Notes: a model not told the origin generated them from the letters alone. A stretch of 9,527 nucleotides of DNA from an uncultured Chitinophagaceae bacterium (GCA_946885335.1 CAMPGG010000118.1:1-9527), one strand, 5' to 3'; counted from the stretch's first letter, positions 1 through 7,419 are shown. Program-made: numbers and translations.

Positions 1-25
1 TTTTATAAATACCTAATTTAAAAAG

Positions 26-694
26 ATGAAAAAAATATTTTGTTTATTCCTCTCCTGGTTTTACTTGCAGGTATCATTTTCACAAAATGTAGTACTGCAT
101 GATCCAATGACCTCCAGATATTTTGACTCCCAAAAATATACAGGTATTCTCGGGTCCCCTTTTTTATTTAAAGATTGGATAAAAGGAACTGTAGTAACCC
201 CAAAAGGCATTTATCAAAACCTGGAATTAAAATATGATGCTTATGAGAACATTTTGTTGTTTAAAAAAGAAGATAAGTCACTGGAATTTCAAGAGGATGT
301 AAAAGAATTTATTTTAATGAGCAATGAGATGGATAGCAACAGTTATCAATATTTTATAAAAGGAATTATTGCAGATGGATTGAGTGCTCAAAAATATATA
401 CAGGTATTATCAAAAGGGAAAATTAAACTGTACAAACTTAATGCAAGGTTGATGACTGAAGTAAGCGAGATAAACCAGGGAATAAAAAAATCATTTACAA
501 ATGTTACCAAATATTACGCAGGAGCAGAAGGTCATATTCAACAGGTAAACCTGAATAAAAAAGACTTGCTTCCTTTATTTAAAGGTAAGGAAGCGGATGT
601 TCAGCAATACATCAAAGACAAATCATTAAATGTGAAAAAAGAAGAAGACGTGGTTGCCCTTGTCAATTATTACAACACAGTTTCTCAAAAATAA
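26..694 (+). CDS. Secreted protein of unknown function, 222 aa
   Basis: I do not recognise a named family. Residues 1-19 look like a Sec signal peptide (two lysines, a hydrophobic core, then SFSQ with likely cleavage near residue 19 or 20). No lipobox cysteine follows, so the mature protein is probably periplasmic or released. The region around 43-80 (GSPFLFKDWIKGTV, then LELKYDAYENILLF) resembles a pattern I recall in many exported Bacteroidota proteins of unknown role, where a short beta-rich segment precedes a second half. Residues 174-215 (NLNKKDLLPLF, then YIKDKSLNVKKEEDVVALVNYY) look helical and match the tail of the same kind of protein. That resemblance is from memory, not a search. 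There are no catalytic motifs, and the only cysteine lies in the signal peptide. The ATG at 26 follows an A-rich stretch without a Shine-Dalgarno, as usual in this phylum. Only 25 bases lie upstream, so promoter and operon context are not visible. The gene is convergent with the lipoprotein gene to its right. Confidence 0.8.
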   Translation: MKKIFCLFLSWFYLQVSFSQNVVLHDPMTSRYFDSQKYTGILGSPFLFKDWIKGTVVTPKGIYQNLELKYDAYENILLFKKEDKSLEFQEDVKEFILMSNEMDSNSYQYFIKGIIADGLSAQKYIQVLSKGKIKLYKLNARLMTEVSEINQGIKKSFTNVTKYYAGAEGHIQQVNLNKKDLLPLFKGKEADVQQYIKDKSLNVKKEEDVVALVNYYNTVSQK

Positions 695-729
695 TAAAGG
701 GATGGCAATACGATTGTCACCCCTTTATT
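693..729. terminator. Hairpin between convergent genes, probable bidirectional terminator
   Basis: The left arm AATAAAGGGATGGCAAT (693-709) pairs with the right arm ATTGTCACCCCTTTATT (713-729) across a 3-base loop. Fifteen of 17 positions are Watson-Crick pairs; of the other two, one is a wobble and one a mismatch in the RNA of either strand. The ends of the arms are A/T-rich, so rightward RNA ends in a U-rich stem foot followed by an AU-rich stretch, and leftward RNA reaches a U-rich run after its CCC. The hairpin starts inside the stop codon of the 222-aa gene and ends 20 bases before the stop of the lipoprotein gene. This is where a shared terminator for two convergent genes is expected. 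Confidence 0.75.
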
Positions 730-749
730 CAATAAAATTTTTTACTGTA

Positions 750-1901
750 TTAATTCAGCACTTCATTCAACTTTGCTTCTAACTGCGGACCTCTTAAATT
801 TTCCGCAATAACTTTTCCTTCCGGATCCAATAATACATTATAAGGAATGCCCTGGATATTGTACATGGGAACAACAATACTGCTCCAGTATTTCAAATCA
901 CTGATATGCTGCCAGTCCAGTTGATCTGCTTCAATGGCTTTTAACCATTCATCTTTTTTCTGATCAAGTGATACACCCAGGATTGTAAAATTCTTATCCT
1001 TGAATTTGTTATAAGATGCTACCACATTCGGATTTTCAACGCGGCAAGGTTTGCACCAGCTTGCCCAAAAATCCACCAATACATATTTGCCTTTAAACGA
1101 ACTCAGTTTTACTTCATTTCCCTCTGTATCAGGTAAAACAATTTCAGGTGCCTGTTTTCCCAATAATCCTGCATTCTTTTCTTTTTGCTGATCAAAAGAT
1201 TTTTTTATGGATAATAAACCTGTGTGCTCAGGATATTTTTTTACGGTTTGATTGATCAGCCGCTCCATTTCATCCTGGTCAAAACCCTGTATGCCCAATT
1301 GACTTCCGGTACTTTGAAAACTTCCCAATGCGAAAATGGTAACCACCGGGCTTTTTGATTTTTCAATAAATTGATTGGTGTACGTTTTTACTTCTGAAGC
1401 TTGTTTTTCTAATTGTGTTGAAATATCCTGCAAGGTACTGTCAGGAACATTTGCCTGCGACAAGCTATCCATCTGCACCCTTGCATCATAAATCTTGCGA
1501 AAATATTTACCAGATGTAAAGAGGTAATCTTTAACCTGCTGGCTGGCAGGCGATCCTTCTACTGTATAAAATTCATCTGTCTTTTTAAAATCAGCATGCA
1601 CAGTAACTTCATCCTCATCATTCACAACCGAAACAAAAGGATATACTTCTGCATCCAGGCGCAGGTTAAATAAACTCTCTCCTGTTGTTTTAGCTTTCAA
1701 TTCAAAACTTCCATCTTTTCCTAACGAAGCTGAATCAAGAACCATGCGTTGCATCGTTGAAACCGGTGTTTCTTCCAGGTATATCATCTTTGCCTCAGAA
1801 TTTTTTACAGTCCCTTTCACCTGGAAATATTTGTCACCTTTATCGCCGCAAGAAACCAACCCTGCAATAACCATCAACCCTAATAAAAATCGTTTCATCA
1901 T
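750..1901 (-). CDS. TlpA-like thioredoxin-domain lipoprotein with N-terminal DUF4369-type domain
   Basis: This is a thiol-disulfide oxidoreductase-like protein, probably reducing or resolving disulfides at the periplasmic face of a membrane. With the start at 1901 it has 383 residues. MMKRFLLGLMVIAGLVSC is a lipoprotein signal whose lipobox (GLVSC) puts the acylated cysteine at residue 18. Residues about 25-120 resemble the DUF4369 domain common in Bacteroidota (FQVKGTVKNSEAKMIYLEE onward). Residues about 130-240 are a helical linker. Residues about 248-383 are an AhpC/TSA-TlpA thioredoxin fold with DFWASWCKPCR; the active-site cysteines are at 283 and 286, and the cis-proline sits in GIPYNVLLD near 353. 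The frame stays open upstream to an ATG at 1934, but that would add MWWLKKKTKKK ahead of a complete signal peptide and encode a poly-A run, so 1901 (or 1898) is preferred. It lies 88 bases downstream of gatB on the same strand with no clear terminator between, so read-through from gatB is possible. The family often acts in cytochrome or cell-envelope redox; the true substrate is unknown. Confidence 0.92.
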   Translation of the reverse strand: MMKRFLLGLMVIAGLVSCGDKGDKYFQVKGTVKNSEAKMIYLEETPVSTMQRMVLDSASLGKDGSFELKAKTTGESLFNLRLDAEVYPFVSVVNDEDEVTVHADFKKTDEFYTVEGSPASQQVKDYLFTSGKYFRKIYDARVQMDSLSQANVPDSTLQDISTQLEKQASEVKTYTNQFIEKSKSPVVTIFALGSFQSTGSQLGIQGFDQDEMERLINQTVKKYPEHTGLLSIKKSFDQQKEKNAGLLGKQAPEIVLPDTEGNEVKLSSFKGKYVLVDFWASWCKPCRVENPNVVASYNKFKDKNFTILGVSLDQKKDEWLKAIEADQLDWQHISDLKYWSSIVVPMYNIQGIPYNVLLDPEGKVIAENLRGPQLEAKLNEVLN

Positions 1902-1912
1902 TTTCTTTTTTG

Positions 1913-1923
1913 TTTTTTTTTTT
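1913..1923 (-). repeat. Homopolymer of 11 A (minus strand) just upstream of the lipoprotein start
   Basis: Eleven consecutive T on the plus strand read as A11 in the lipoprotein mRNA, 11 bases ahead of the ATG at 1901, with more A-rich sequence (CAAAAAAGAAA) between. A-rich leaders are normal translation signals in Bacteroidota, so this is most simply the ribosome-docking region. If translation began at the in-frame ATG at 1934 the tract would be coding, and slippage would break the frame. Confidence 0.6.
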
Positions 1924-1989
1924 AGCCACCACATTTGTCAACATATATTATATTAAAATGAATGCGGTATGGTTTATTTTCTAATTAAA

Positions 1990-3444
1990 CTATTTGTTGG
2001 TATTTAATTTTTCATTTAACAACTGGTTGGTCATTTGCGGATCAGCTTTCCCTTTGGAAAGTTTCATGACCTCACCCACAAATAAACCCATCAATCCTTT
2101 TTTCACTTTTTTAAATTCAACTACTTTCCCGGGTAAACGGTTTAACACCTGGCTAACCCAATTGTCAATTTCTGCAACATCAGACTGCTGTAAAAGATTT
2201 TCGCGATCAGCAATTGCTGCAGGCACCAGGCTGGACTCCATAAGCATAATCGGAAAAATTTTCTGAGATGCGATTGTAAAATTGACCTTACCCTCATCAA
2301 TAAGCGCAATTAATAATCCCAAATTTTTTGGTGATACCGGCAATTCAGTAATGTTGCTGTTATGTTCATTAATCCATGTTTTAACCGGGCCCAATACCCA
2401 GTTTGCTGCTGCTTTATAGTTTTGGTTGAATGAAATTAATTGTTCGAAGTAGTCTGCCAATTCCCTGTCTTCTGTAATTACTTCTGCATCATATTGCGGA
2501 AGTTGGTATTGCGTAATATATTTTTGAATCCGATCTTTTTGTAAGGCAGGAATCTGGCGCCTGATTTCTTCTATGAAATCATCTTTTAAAATAAATGGCG
2601 TCAGGTCCGGATCTGGGAAATAGCGGTAATCATCTGCTTCTTCCTTATCTCTTATGGGTGATGTTGTTCCGGTTGCAGCATCAAAACTTTTTGTTTGCTG
2701 CATGATCACACCATTGTTTTCTAAAATATCAACCAGGTTTTTAGCTTCCTGTTCAATAGCTCTTTTAATATTGCGAATGCTGTTCAGGTTTTTGATCTCC
2801 ACCCTTGTCCCCAATTTATCATCTCCCTTTTTGCGAACAGAAATATTTGCATCGCAGCGCAAACTGCCTTCTTCCATATTGCCATCACAGACCTTGAGAT
2901 ACCTCACCAATTTCCTGATTTCGGTAACATAGGCAAAAGCTTCTTCTCCACTTCGTATATCCGGCTCCGTTACTATTTCTATTAAGGGAACACCGGCACG
3001 ATTATAATCAATGGCAGAAAATAATGGATCTGCATCATGTATGCTTTTACCGGCATCCTCTTCCAGGTGAATCCGGTTTAGCCTGATACTTTTTTCGCCA
3101 CCTGATGTTTTAATGGCAATATGTCCGCCCAGGCAAATAGGCGTTGTATGTTGCGATACCTGGTATCCTTTTGGAAGGTCCGGGTAGAAATAATTTTTCC
3201 GTGCAAAATAATTTTCCTTAACAATTGTACAATTGCAGGCAAGCCCCATTTTTACAGCCATAGCCACTGCTTCTTTATTCATTTTTGGCAGGGTACCCGG
3301 ATGCGCTAATGTAATCGGACTCACATTGGTGTTTGGATCTGCATGGATTGAAGCGCTGTCGCCACAAAACAATTTACTTTTTGTTAGTAATTGTGCATGC
3401 ACTTCCAAACCTATTACCGTTTCATATTGATCGTAGTGGCTCAT
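1990..3444 (-). CDS. gatB: Aspartyl/glutamyl-tRNA(Asn/Gln) amidotransferase subunit B
   Basis: GatB is the kinase/tRNA-binding subunit of the cytoplasmic GatCAB complex, which converts misacylated Glu-tRNA(Gln) or Asp-tRNA(Asn) to the amide form using ammonia delivered from GatA. The 484 residues are full length. Recognisable blocks in order are GLEVHAQL (12-19), RKNYFYPDLPKGYQVSQ (82-98), HLEEDAGK (126-133), DYNRAGVPLIEIVTEPD (146-162), EGSLRCDANISVR (192-204), EIKNLNS (216-222) and DDYRYFPDPDL (271-281), followed by the helical, YqeY-like tRNA-binding tail (about 335-480) ending in GKADPQMTNQLLNEKL. The start is the ATG at 3444; an in-frame TTG at 3459 would add only five residues and is not favoured. 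The segment after FCGD carries SPITLAHPG in place of the cysteine-containing CPVCLGLPG of many other GatB proteins, which I recall as usual for Bacteroidota. gatA and gatC are not in the window, so the complex is encoded at scattered loci. A strong hairpin upstream isolates the gene from the PDZ gene. Confidence 0.97.
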   Translation of the reverse strand: MSHYDQYETVIGLEVHAQLLTKSKLFCGDSASIHADPNTNVSPITLAHPGTLPKMNKEAVAMAVKMGLACNCTIVKENYFARKNYFYPDLPKGYQVSQHTTPICLGGHIAIKTSGGEKSIRLNRIHLEEDAGKSIHDADPLFSAIDYNRAGVPLIEIVTEPDIRSGEEAFAYVTEIRKLVRYLKVCDGNMEEGSLRCDANISVRKKGDDKLGTRVEIKNLNSIRNIKRAIEQEAKNLVDILENNGVIMQQTKSFDAATGTTSPIRDKEEADDYRYFPDPDLTPFILKDDFIEEIRRQIPALQKDRIQKYITQYQLPQYDAEVITEDRELADYFEQLISFNQNYKAAANWVLGPVKTWINEHNSNITELPVSPKNLGLLIALIDEGKVNFTIASQKIFPIMLMESSLVPAAIADRENLLQQSDVAEIDNWVSQVLNRLPGKVVEFKKVKKGLMGLFVGEVMKLSKGKADPQMTNQLLNEKLNTNK

Positions 3445-3456
3445 TTTTAAAGTGCA

Positions 3457-3464
3457 CAAAAATA
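3457..3464 (-). promoter_or_regulatory. Possible -7 promoter element for gatB (TATTTTTG)
   Basis: The minus strand reads TATTTTTG, an exact fit to the Bacteroidota -7 consensus TAnnTTTG, in the 52 bases between the upstream terminator and the gatB ATG. I see no clear -33 TTG at the right distance. Transcription would begin near 3450, leaving a leader of only a few bases. Because the hairpin at 3497-3533 should block read-through, some promoter is expected in this gap, and this is the best candidate. Confidence 0.35.
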
Positions 3465-3496
3465 GCCAATTATTCAGGTAAAGGCTGCTAGTAAAA

Positions 3497-3533
3497 GTTA
3501 AAGCCCGCCAGTATGATCCTGGCGGGCTTTAAC
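3497..3533 (-). terminator. Strong terminator hairpin after the PDZ protein gene
   Basis: The plus-strand arms GTTAAAGCCCGCCAG (3497-3511) and CTGGCGGGCTTTAAC (3519-3533) form a perfect 15-bp stem with a 7-base loop. Reading leftward, as the PDZ gene is transcribed, the GC-rich stem is followed by CTTTAACTTTTACT, a broken U-rich tail. It begins 18 bases after the PDZ stop codon and ends 52 bases before the gatB start, so it should separate the two transcription units. Confidence 0.85.
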
Positions 3534-3551
3534 AAAAACAATGCGTGAATA

Positions 3552-4559
3552 TTACAATTCGGCTGTTTTTAGCTTCCTGGGTATTTTCACTTCTATGTTG
3601 TGCGTTTTACCATCGCGGGTAAGCTTCATCATCATTGAGTTATTATCTTTATTTTCTCTAACGATTTTAGTGATCTCGTCAGCACTATTTACTTTTTTTC
3701 CATCAATTTCTGTAATGATGTCGCCTTCTTTAATTCCTGCTTTGCCGGCATTACCATCTTCATCTGCTTCTAAAACTTTTACACCTTTACCATCTTCTGT
3801 ATCCTGGATGGATAATCCTAATCGTGGCCTGTCCATATTCCAGTAAAATCCTTCACCACCTGGCACGCCAGGAATTCTTGGCATTGCATGTACACGGGGG
3901 TTAATATTTTCAAAAATCCTCACATCAGGTGCCATACCCGGCGAATAACTGAATGCATTCATTCTAACACCTTTCCATTTACCCAATTCCACATTTGCGG
4001 TTTGTTTCTTTTTATCTCTTAAATAAGTTACGGTTACTTTATCTCCCGGCTTTTTAGCCTGGATGGCTTTTGATAATGCATCCGGATCTTCAATTTTTGT
4101 ATCGCCAACACTAATAATAATATCACCCTCTTTTAAACCGGCTTTATCGGCTGCAGTTTCTTCATTCACCTGGGTAATTTTGGCTCCTTCATCCACTTTA
4201 TCAGTGATCACTCCCAACATGGCTTTATTTTCATCTTCATTAAAAAAGTTGAATTCCTGGCCATCAACCCTGAATAAATTATGTCCCTGGGCAGTAGCTC
4301 CCTGCAACCTGTCGCCGCGGTTCCGTCGAATGATCACATTTCCATCTTTTACATCTTTAGCATCCTTGCCATTGATGGTTACTTTATCACCATCAACAAC
4401 AATGGTCATTTTTTCATCCGCATTTTTGTTGGTGATGATGATTTGTTCAACTTCCACTTTTTTAGTTTTCTCCGTTTTATCCGTTTTCTGCGCAATGGCG
4501 GGTACCATGATAATGGCGGCGGAAAAAGTACCTATAACTTTTTTTACAATTGTTAGCAT
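3552..4559 (-). CDS. Exported protein with two PDZ domains and no protease domain
   Basis: The 335 residues start with a Sec signal peptide (about 1-24: VKK, hydrophobic core, PAIAQ), so the protein is probably periplasmic. Residues about 35-105 form a charged beta-rich N-terminal segment (IIITNKNADEKMTIVVDGD, then VTINGKD). PDZ1 spans about 113-193, with the carboxylate-binding loop at MLGV (114-117) and the signature AADKAGLKEGDIIISVGD. A linker of about 50 residues rich in Pro, Met and Arg follows. PDZ2 spans about 246-326, with RLGLSI (246-251) and AGKAGIKEGDIITEIDGKKV. Both domains look like the HtrA/DegP PDZ type that binds C-terminal tails, but there is no trypsin-like domain and no GNSGG motif, nor room for one. 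A scaffold, chaperone-like or adaptor role is inferred, not shown. The ATG at 4559 is used because the signal peptide starts there. It lies 122 bases downstream of alaS but has its own candidate promoter at 4598-4605 and a strong terminator after it, suggesting a single-gene unit. Confidence 0.9.
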   Translation of the reverse strand: MLTIVKKVIGTFSAAIIMVPAIAQKTDKTEKTKKVEVEQIIITNKNADEKMTIVVDGDKVTINGKDAKDVKDGNVIIRRNRGDRLQGATAQGHNLFRVDGQEFNFFNEDENKAMLGVITDKVDEGAKITQVNEETAADKAGLKEGDIIISVGDTKIEDPDALSKAIQAKKPGDKVTVTYLRDKKKQTANVELGKWKGVRMNAFSYSPGMAPDVRIFENINPRVHAMPRIPGVPGGEGFYWNMDRPRLGLSIQDTEDGKGVKVLEADEDGNAGKAGIKEGDIITEIDGKKVNSADEITKIVRENKDNNSMMMKLTRDGKTHNIEVKIPRKLKTAEL

Positions 4560-4588
4560 AAGAAATATTTTTTAGATCTACGTTTAAT

Positions 4589-4627
4589 TTCGTATTTCAA
4601 ATATAGAAACATTTATGGAAATACGAA
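4589..4627. repeat. 10-bp perfect inverted repeat around the PDZ gene promoter, possible operator
   Basis: TTCGTATTTC (4589-4598) and GAAATACGAA (4618-4627) are exact reverse complements separated by 19 bases. The candidate -7 element lies between the arms and shares one base with the left arm. Two further dyads overlap the upstream side: AACATTT (4608-4614) with AAATGTT (4637-4643), and CATTTC-G-GAAATG (4629-4641). Palindromes sharing the ATTTC/GAAAT core fit a binding site for a dimeric regulator, but no binding protein can be named, and the AT-rich setting makes short dyads commoner by chance. Confidence 0.5.
4598..4605 (-). promoter_or_regulatory. Candidate -7 element (TATATTTG) of the PDZ gene promoter
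   Basis: The minus strand reads TATATTTG, an exact match to TAnnTTTG. Transcription would start near 4592, giving a leader of about 33 bases before the ATG at 4559. The -33 position has TTC rather than a good TTG, so the promoter may be weak or activator-dependent. The element lies between the arms of an inverted repeat, overlapping one of them by a single base. Confidence 0.5.
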
Positions 4628-4647
4628 GCATTTCGGAAATGTTAAAA

Positions 4648-4685
4648 ATAGGAATGGTTATTATAGCGGAAAAGCGGTAACCTAT
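4648..4685 (-). terminator. Weak hairpin at the end of alaS, possible terminator
   Basis: Reading leftward, ATAGGTTA near the alaS stop can pair with TAACC or CCTAT further on (ATAGG at 4648-4652 with CCTAT at 4681-4685, or GGTTA with TAACC), followed by a run of five U. The stem is short with a large or bulged loop, so termination would be leaky. It is listed because alaS otherwise has no visible stop signal before the PDZ gene. Confidence 0.28.
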
Positions 4686-7342
4686 AAGATTTGCCTGACT
4701 GCACGAATCACATTATCCAACTGGCTGATATCCTGCCCACCTGCAGAAGCGAGTGTTTTCTGCCCGCCGCCACCACCTTTGATCAATGGTGCAACTAATT
4801 CTTTGATCAGCTTTGTGGCATCCAGGTTTTTTGAATTAGAAACGGATTCATCTATGCCAATAACAACAAATGCTTTACCATCAATAATGGATGTTAATAC
4901 CAGGATGTAATTTTCAAGTTTGCTTTTCAGGTCGATGCTTAATTTCTTCAAAGATTCAGGATTATTAACCTCAATTATTTCTCCAATAAAATTTATATCA
5001 TGGATGCGCTCAACTTTTTGCAGTAATTCATCACGGGTAATGAGCAGCTGGCGGGCTTCCATTTTTTCTATTTTCTTTTCAAGGAGGTTTTTATCTTCCA
5101 TTAATTTCTCCACCGCCTTTAATGGTTCCTTAGCTTTTAATAATTCAGTAATATTTTTATACTGGCTTACTTTTTCTGAAATGTATTGAATAGCTTTTGG
5201 ACCGGTAAGCGCTTCTATACGCCGCACCCCTGCTGCAATAGCTGATTCTGATGTGATGGTGAATAAACCGATCATTCCAGTATGTCCTACATGCGTTCCA
5301 CCGCATAGTTCAATGGAATATTCGGGATCAATGATCACAACTCTAACAACATCACCATATTTTTCGCCAAACAGCGCCATGGCACCTAATTGCAGCGCCT
5401 CTTCCTTGGGTAATTCTTTGATGATAACCGGAATATTTGCCCTGATTTTTTCATTAACCAGCATTTCAACTTCTCGTAATTCTTCATTGCTCATTTTAGA
5501 AAAATGAGCAAAATCGAAACGCAAAACATCCGGTGAAACGAGTGAACCTTTTTGATTTACATGGTTGCCTAAAACCTGTCGCAGTGCCGCGTGTAATAAG
5601 TGTGTGGCAGTATGATTATAAGTTGTATTTAATCTTGATTCAAAATCGACCGATGCATTGACAGGAGCTGTAATATCAGCAGGTAATTTATCTGTGAATT
5701 GAATGACCAGGTCATTTTCTTTTTTTGTATTTGTTACAAATATTTTCTCATCACCAAATAACAAAACGCCTTTATCGCCAACCTGGCCTCCGCTTTCAGC
5801 ATAAAAAGGAGTTGTTTCTAAAACAAGCTGAAACTGTTCTTTGTTTTTTGATATCACTTTCCGGTATTTCACAACCTGTGTTTCAACTGATAGATCATGA
5901 TAGCCGATGAATGAAGTATTGTCCGCTTTATTTACTTCTACCCAATCTTCCGCATTAACAGCGGTAGCACTGCGGCTGCGATTTTTTTGTTGTTGCATTT
6001 CCGATTCAAAACCTGTTTCATCAACCTGCAAACCATTTTCGGATGCAATCAAACGGGTAAGATCAACCGGGAATCCATAGGTATCATATAATTCAAAAGC
6101 CTGTTTGCCATTAATTATTTTGGTTGATGTACTGTTACGGATGATCTCATCCATCTTTTTTAATCCCTTATCCAATGTTCTTAAAAAAGATTCTTCTTCT
6201 TCCCTGATCACTTTTGCTACAAATGATTTTTGTTGATCCAATTCGGGAAATACATCTTTAAACTGCAAAGCCAGTACCGGAATCAATTGATGTAATAATG
6301 GTTGTTTATAATCCAGGTAAGAATAATAATACCGGGCTGCACGCCGCAGTATCCGGCGGATAACATAACCGGCCCCGGTATTGGAAGGTAGTTGTCCATC
6401 GGCAATGGTAAATGCAATGGCCCTGATATGATCCGCAATTACACGGAATGCTACAGCCTGTAACCATTTTTCGCCAGCATCGCTTTCAACACTTCCATCA
6501 TATGTTTTACCGGTAATTTTTTCTGTTTCATTGATGGTGCCACTGAAAATATCCGTATCATAATTGGATGATTTGCCCTGTAACACCCTGACCAATCTTT
6601 CTAAACCCATTCCTGTATCCACATGCCGGGCAGGTAATGGTTCAAGACTGCCGTTTTTTAAACGGTTGTATTGAATGAATACATTATTCCAGATTTCAAT
6701 GACTTGAGGGTGATCATTATTTACCAGGCTTTTTCCATCCTGTGTTTCTCTTTCCTGCTGCGGGCGGCAGTCTACATGAATTTCGGTACAAGGACCACAA
6801 GGTCCTGTATCACCCATTTCCCAGAAATTATCTTTTTTATTACCTAACAGTATCCTGTCTTCAGCAATCCATTTTTTCCATTCTTCTTTTGCTTCTTCAT
6901 CAACTGGTAAATTTTCTTTTGCATCGCCTTCAAAAACGGTTACGTATAAGCGATCTTCCGGAATTCCATAAATTTTTGTCAAAAGTTCCCAACTCCATGC
7001 AATCGCTTCTTTTTTAAAATATCCGCCTGAAGGATTTTTTGGATCCCCAAAGCTCCAGTTACCAAGCATTTCAAACATGGTATGATGATAAGTATCAACC
7101 CCTACCTCTTCTAAGTCATTATGCTTACCACTTACACGTAAACATTTTTGTGTATCGGCAACCCGTGGATAAATGGCTTTTTTATTTCCTAAAAAATAAT
7201 CTTTAAACTGGTTCATTCCCGCATTGGTAAACATCAAAGTAGGATCGTTCTTTACAACAATGGGGGCTGAAGGCACAATCTCATGTTGTTTTGAACGAAA
7301 AAATTCGAAGAAATTATTTCTAATCCCGGCACTCGTCATCAT
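4682..7342 (-). CDS. alaS: Alanyl-tRNA synthetase
   Basis: AlaS charges tRNA(Ala) with alanine in the cytoplasm and hydrolyses mischarged Ser- or Gly-tRNA(Ala). The 886 residues give the full bacterial architecture. The class II catalytic core covers about 1-260, with motif 1 region DPTLMFTNAGMNQFKDYFLG (33-52), RVSGKHNDLEEVG (69-81), MFEMLGNWSFGD (89-100), GDTGPCGPCTEIHVD (177-191) and motif 3 GMGLERLVRVLQG (244-256). The tRNA-recognition domain follows to about 460. The editing domain (about 500-715) keeps all four zinc-site residues: H577 and H581 in NHTATHLLH, and C680 and H684 in ELCGGTHVG. The C-terminal DHHA1/C-Ala region (about 790-886) has the glycine-rich KGGGGGQKTLASAGGQ (855-870). 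Two consecutive ATG codons at 7342 and 7339 could each start the protein, a difference of one residue. The gene is divergent from the M23 peptidase across a 139-bp shared promoter region and reads toward the PDZ gene. Confidence 0.98.
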   Translation of the reverse strand: MMTSAGIRNNFFEFFRSKQHEIVPSAPIVVKNDPTLMFTNAGMNQFKDYFLGNKKAIYPRVADTQKCLRVSGKHNDLEEVGVDTYHHTMFEMLGNWSFGDPKNPSGGYFKKEAIAWSWELLTKIYGIPEDRLYVTVFEGDAKENLPVDEEAKEEWKKWIAEDRILLGNKKDNFWEMGDTGPCGPCTEIHVDCRPQQERETQDGKSLVNNDHPQVIEIWNNVFIQYNRLKNGSLEPLPARHVDTGMGLERLVRVLQGKSSNYDTDIFSGTINETEKITGKTYDGSVESDAGEKWLQAVAFRVIADHIRAIAFTIADGQLPSNTGAGYVIRRILRRAARYYYSYLDYKQPLLHQLIPVLALQFKDVFPELDQQKSFVAKVIREEEESFLRTLDKGLKKMDEIIRNSTSTKIINGKQAFELYDTYGFPVDLTRLIASENGLQVDETGFESEMQQQKNRSRSATAVNAEDWVEVNKADNTSFIGYHDLSVETQVVKYRKVISKNKEQFQLVLETTPFYAESGGQVGDKGVLLFGDEKIFVTNTKKENDLVIQFTDKLPADITAPVNASVDFESRLNTTYNHTATHLLHAALRQVLGNHVNQKGSLVSPDVLRFDFAHFSKMSNEELREVEMLVNEKIRANIPVIIKELPKEEALQLGAMALFGEKYGDVVRVVIIDPEYSIELCGGTHVGHTGMIGLFTITSESAIAAGVRRIEALTGPKAIQYISEKVSQYKNITELLKAKEPLKAVEKLMEDKNLLEKKIEKMEARQLLITRDELLQKVERIHDINFIGEIIEVNNPESLKKLSIDLKSKLENYILVLTSIIDGKAFVVIGIDESVSNSKNLDATKLIKELVAPLIKGGGGGQKTLASAGGQDISQLDNVIRAVRQIL

Positions 7343-7358
7343 AACAATAAATATTGGG

Positions 7359-7389
7359 TTGATTTTTGCTTATTATCCGATTATATTTG
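7359..7389 (+). promoter_or_regulatory. Candidate promoter of the M23 peptidase gene (TTG-N20-TATATTTG)
   Basis: TTG at 7359-7361 and TATATTTG at 7382-7389 are separated by 20 bases, which fits the Bacteroidota -33/-7 pattern in both sequence and spacing. Transcription would start near 7395, giving a leader of about 85 bases before the ATG at 7482. The element lies only 30 bases from the oppositely directed alaS element, so the two polymerases would occupy overlapping DNA. Confidence 0.55.
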
Positions 7390-7419
7390 TTCTACCTGGT
7401 CTCAAAATCGCAGGAAGCG

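Noticed and set aside
1935..1940. TTGACA on the minus strand, resembling a sigma-70 -35 box upstream of the lipoprotein gene
   Set aside because: Bacteroidota primary sigma factors use a different consensus and no matching -10 element lies at the right distance.
1744..1956. Plus-strand open frame of 70 codons opposite the lipoprotein gene start
   Set aside because: It is the antisense of the signal peptide and poly-A leader, which explains its phenylalanine-rich product; no independent start signal is seen.
4063..4575. Plus-strand open frame of 170 codons opposite the PDZ protein
   Set aside because: It is a long antisense shadow with serine-rich, low-information content lying wholly over two well-supported protein domains.
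7343..7419. Possible T-box or other tRNA-responsive leader before alaS
   Set aside because: The leader is under 80 bases and AT-rich, with no stem I or antiterminator-like hairpins and no T-box core sequence; T-boxes are also not expected in this phylum.
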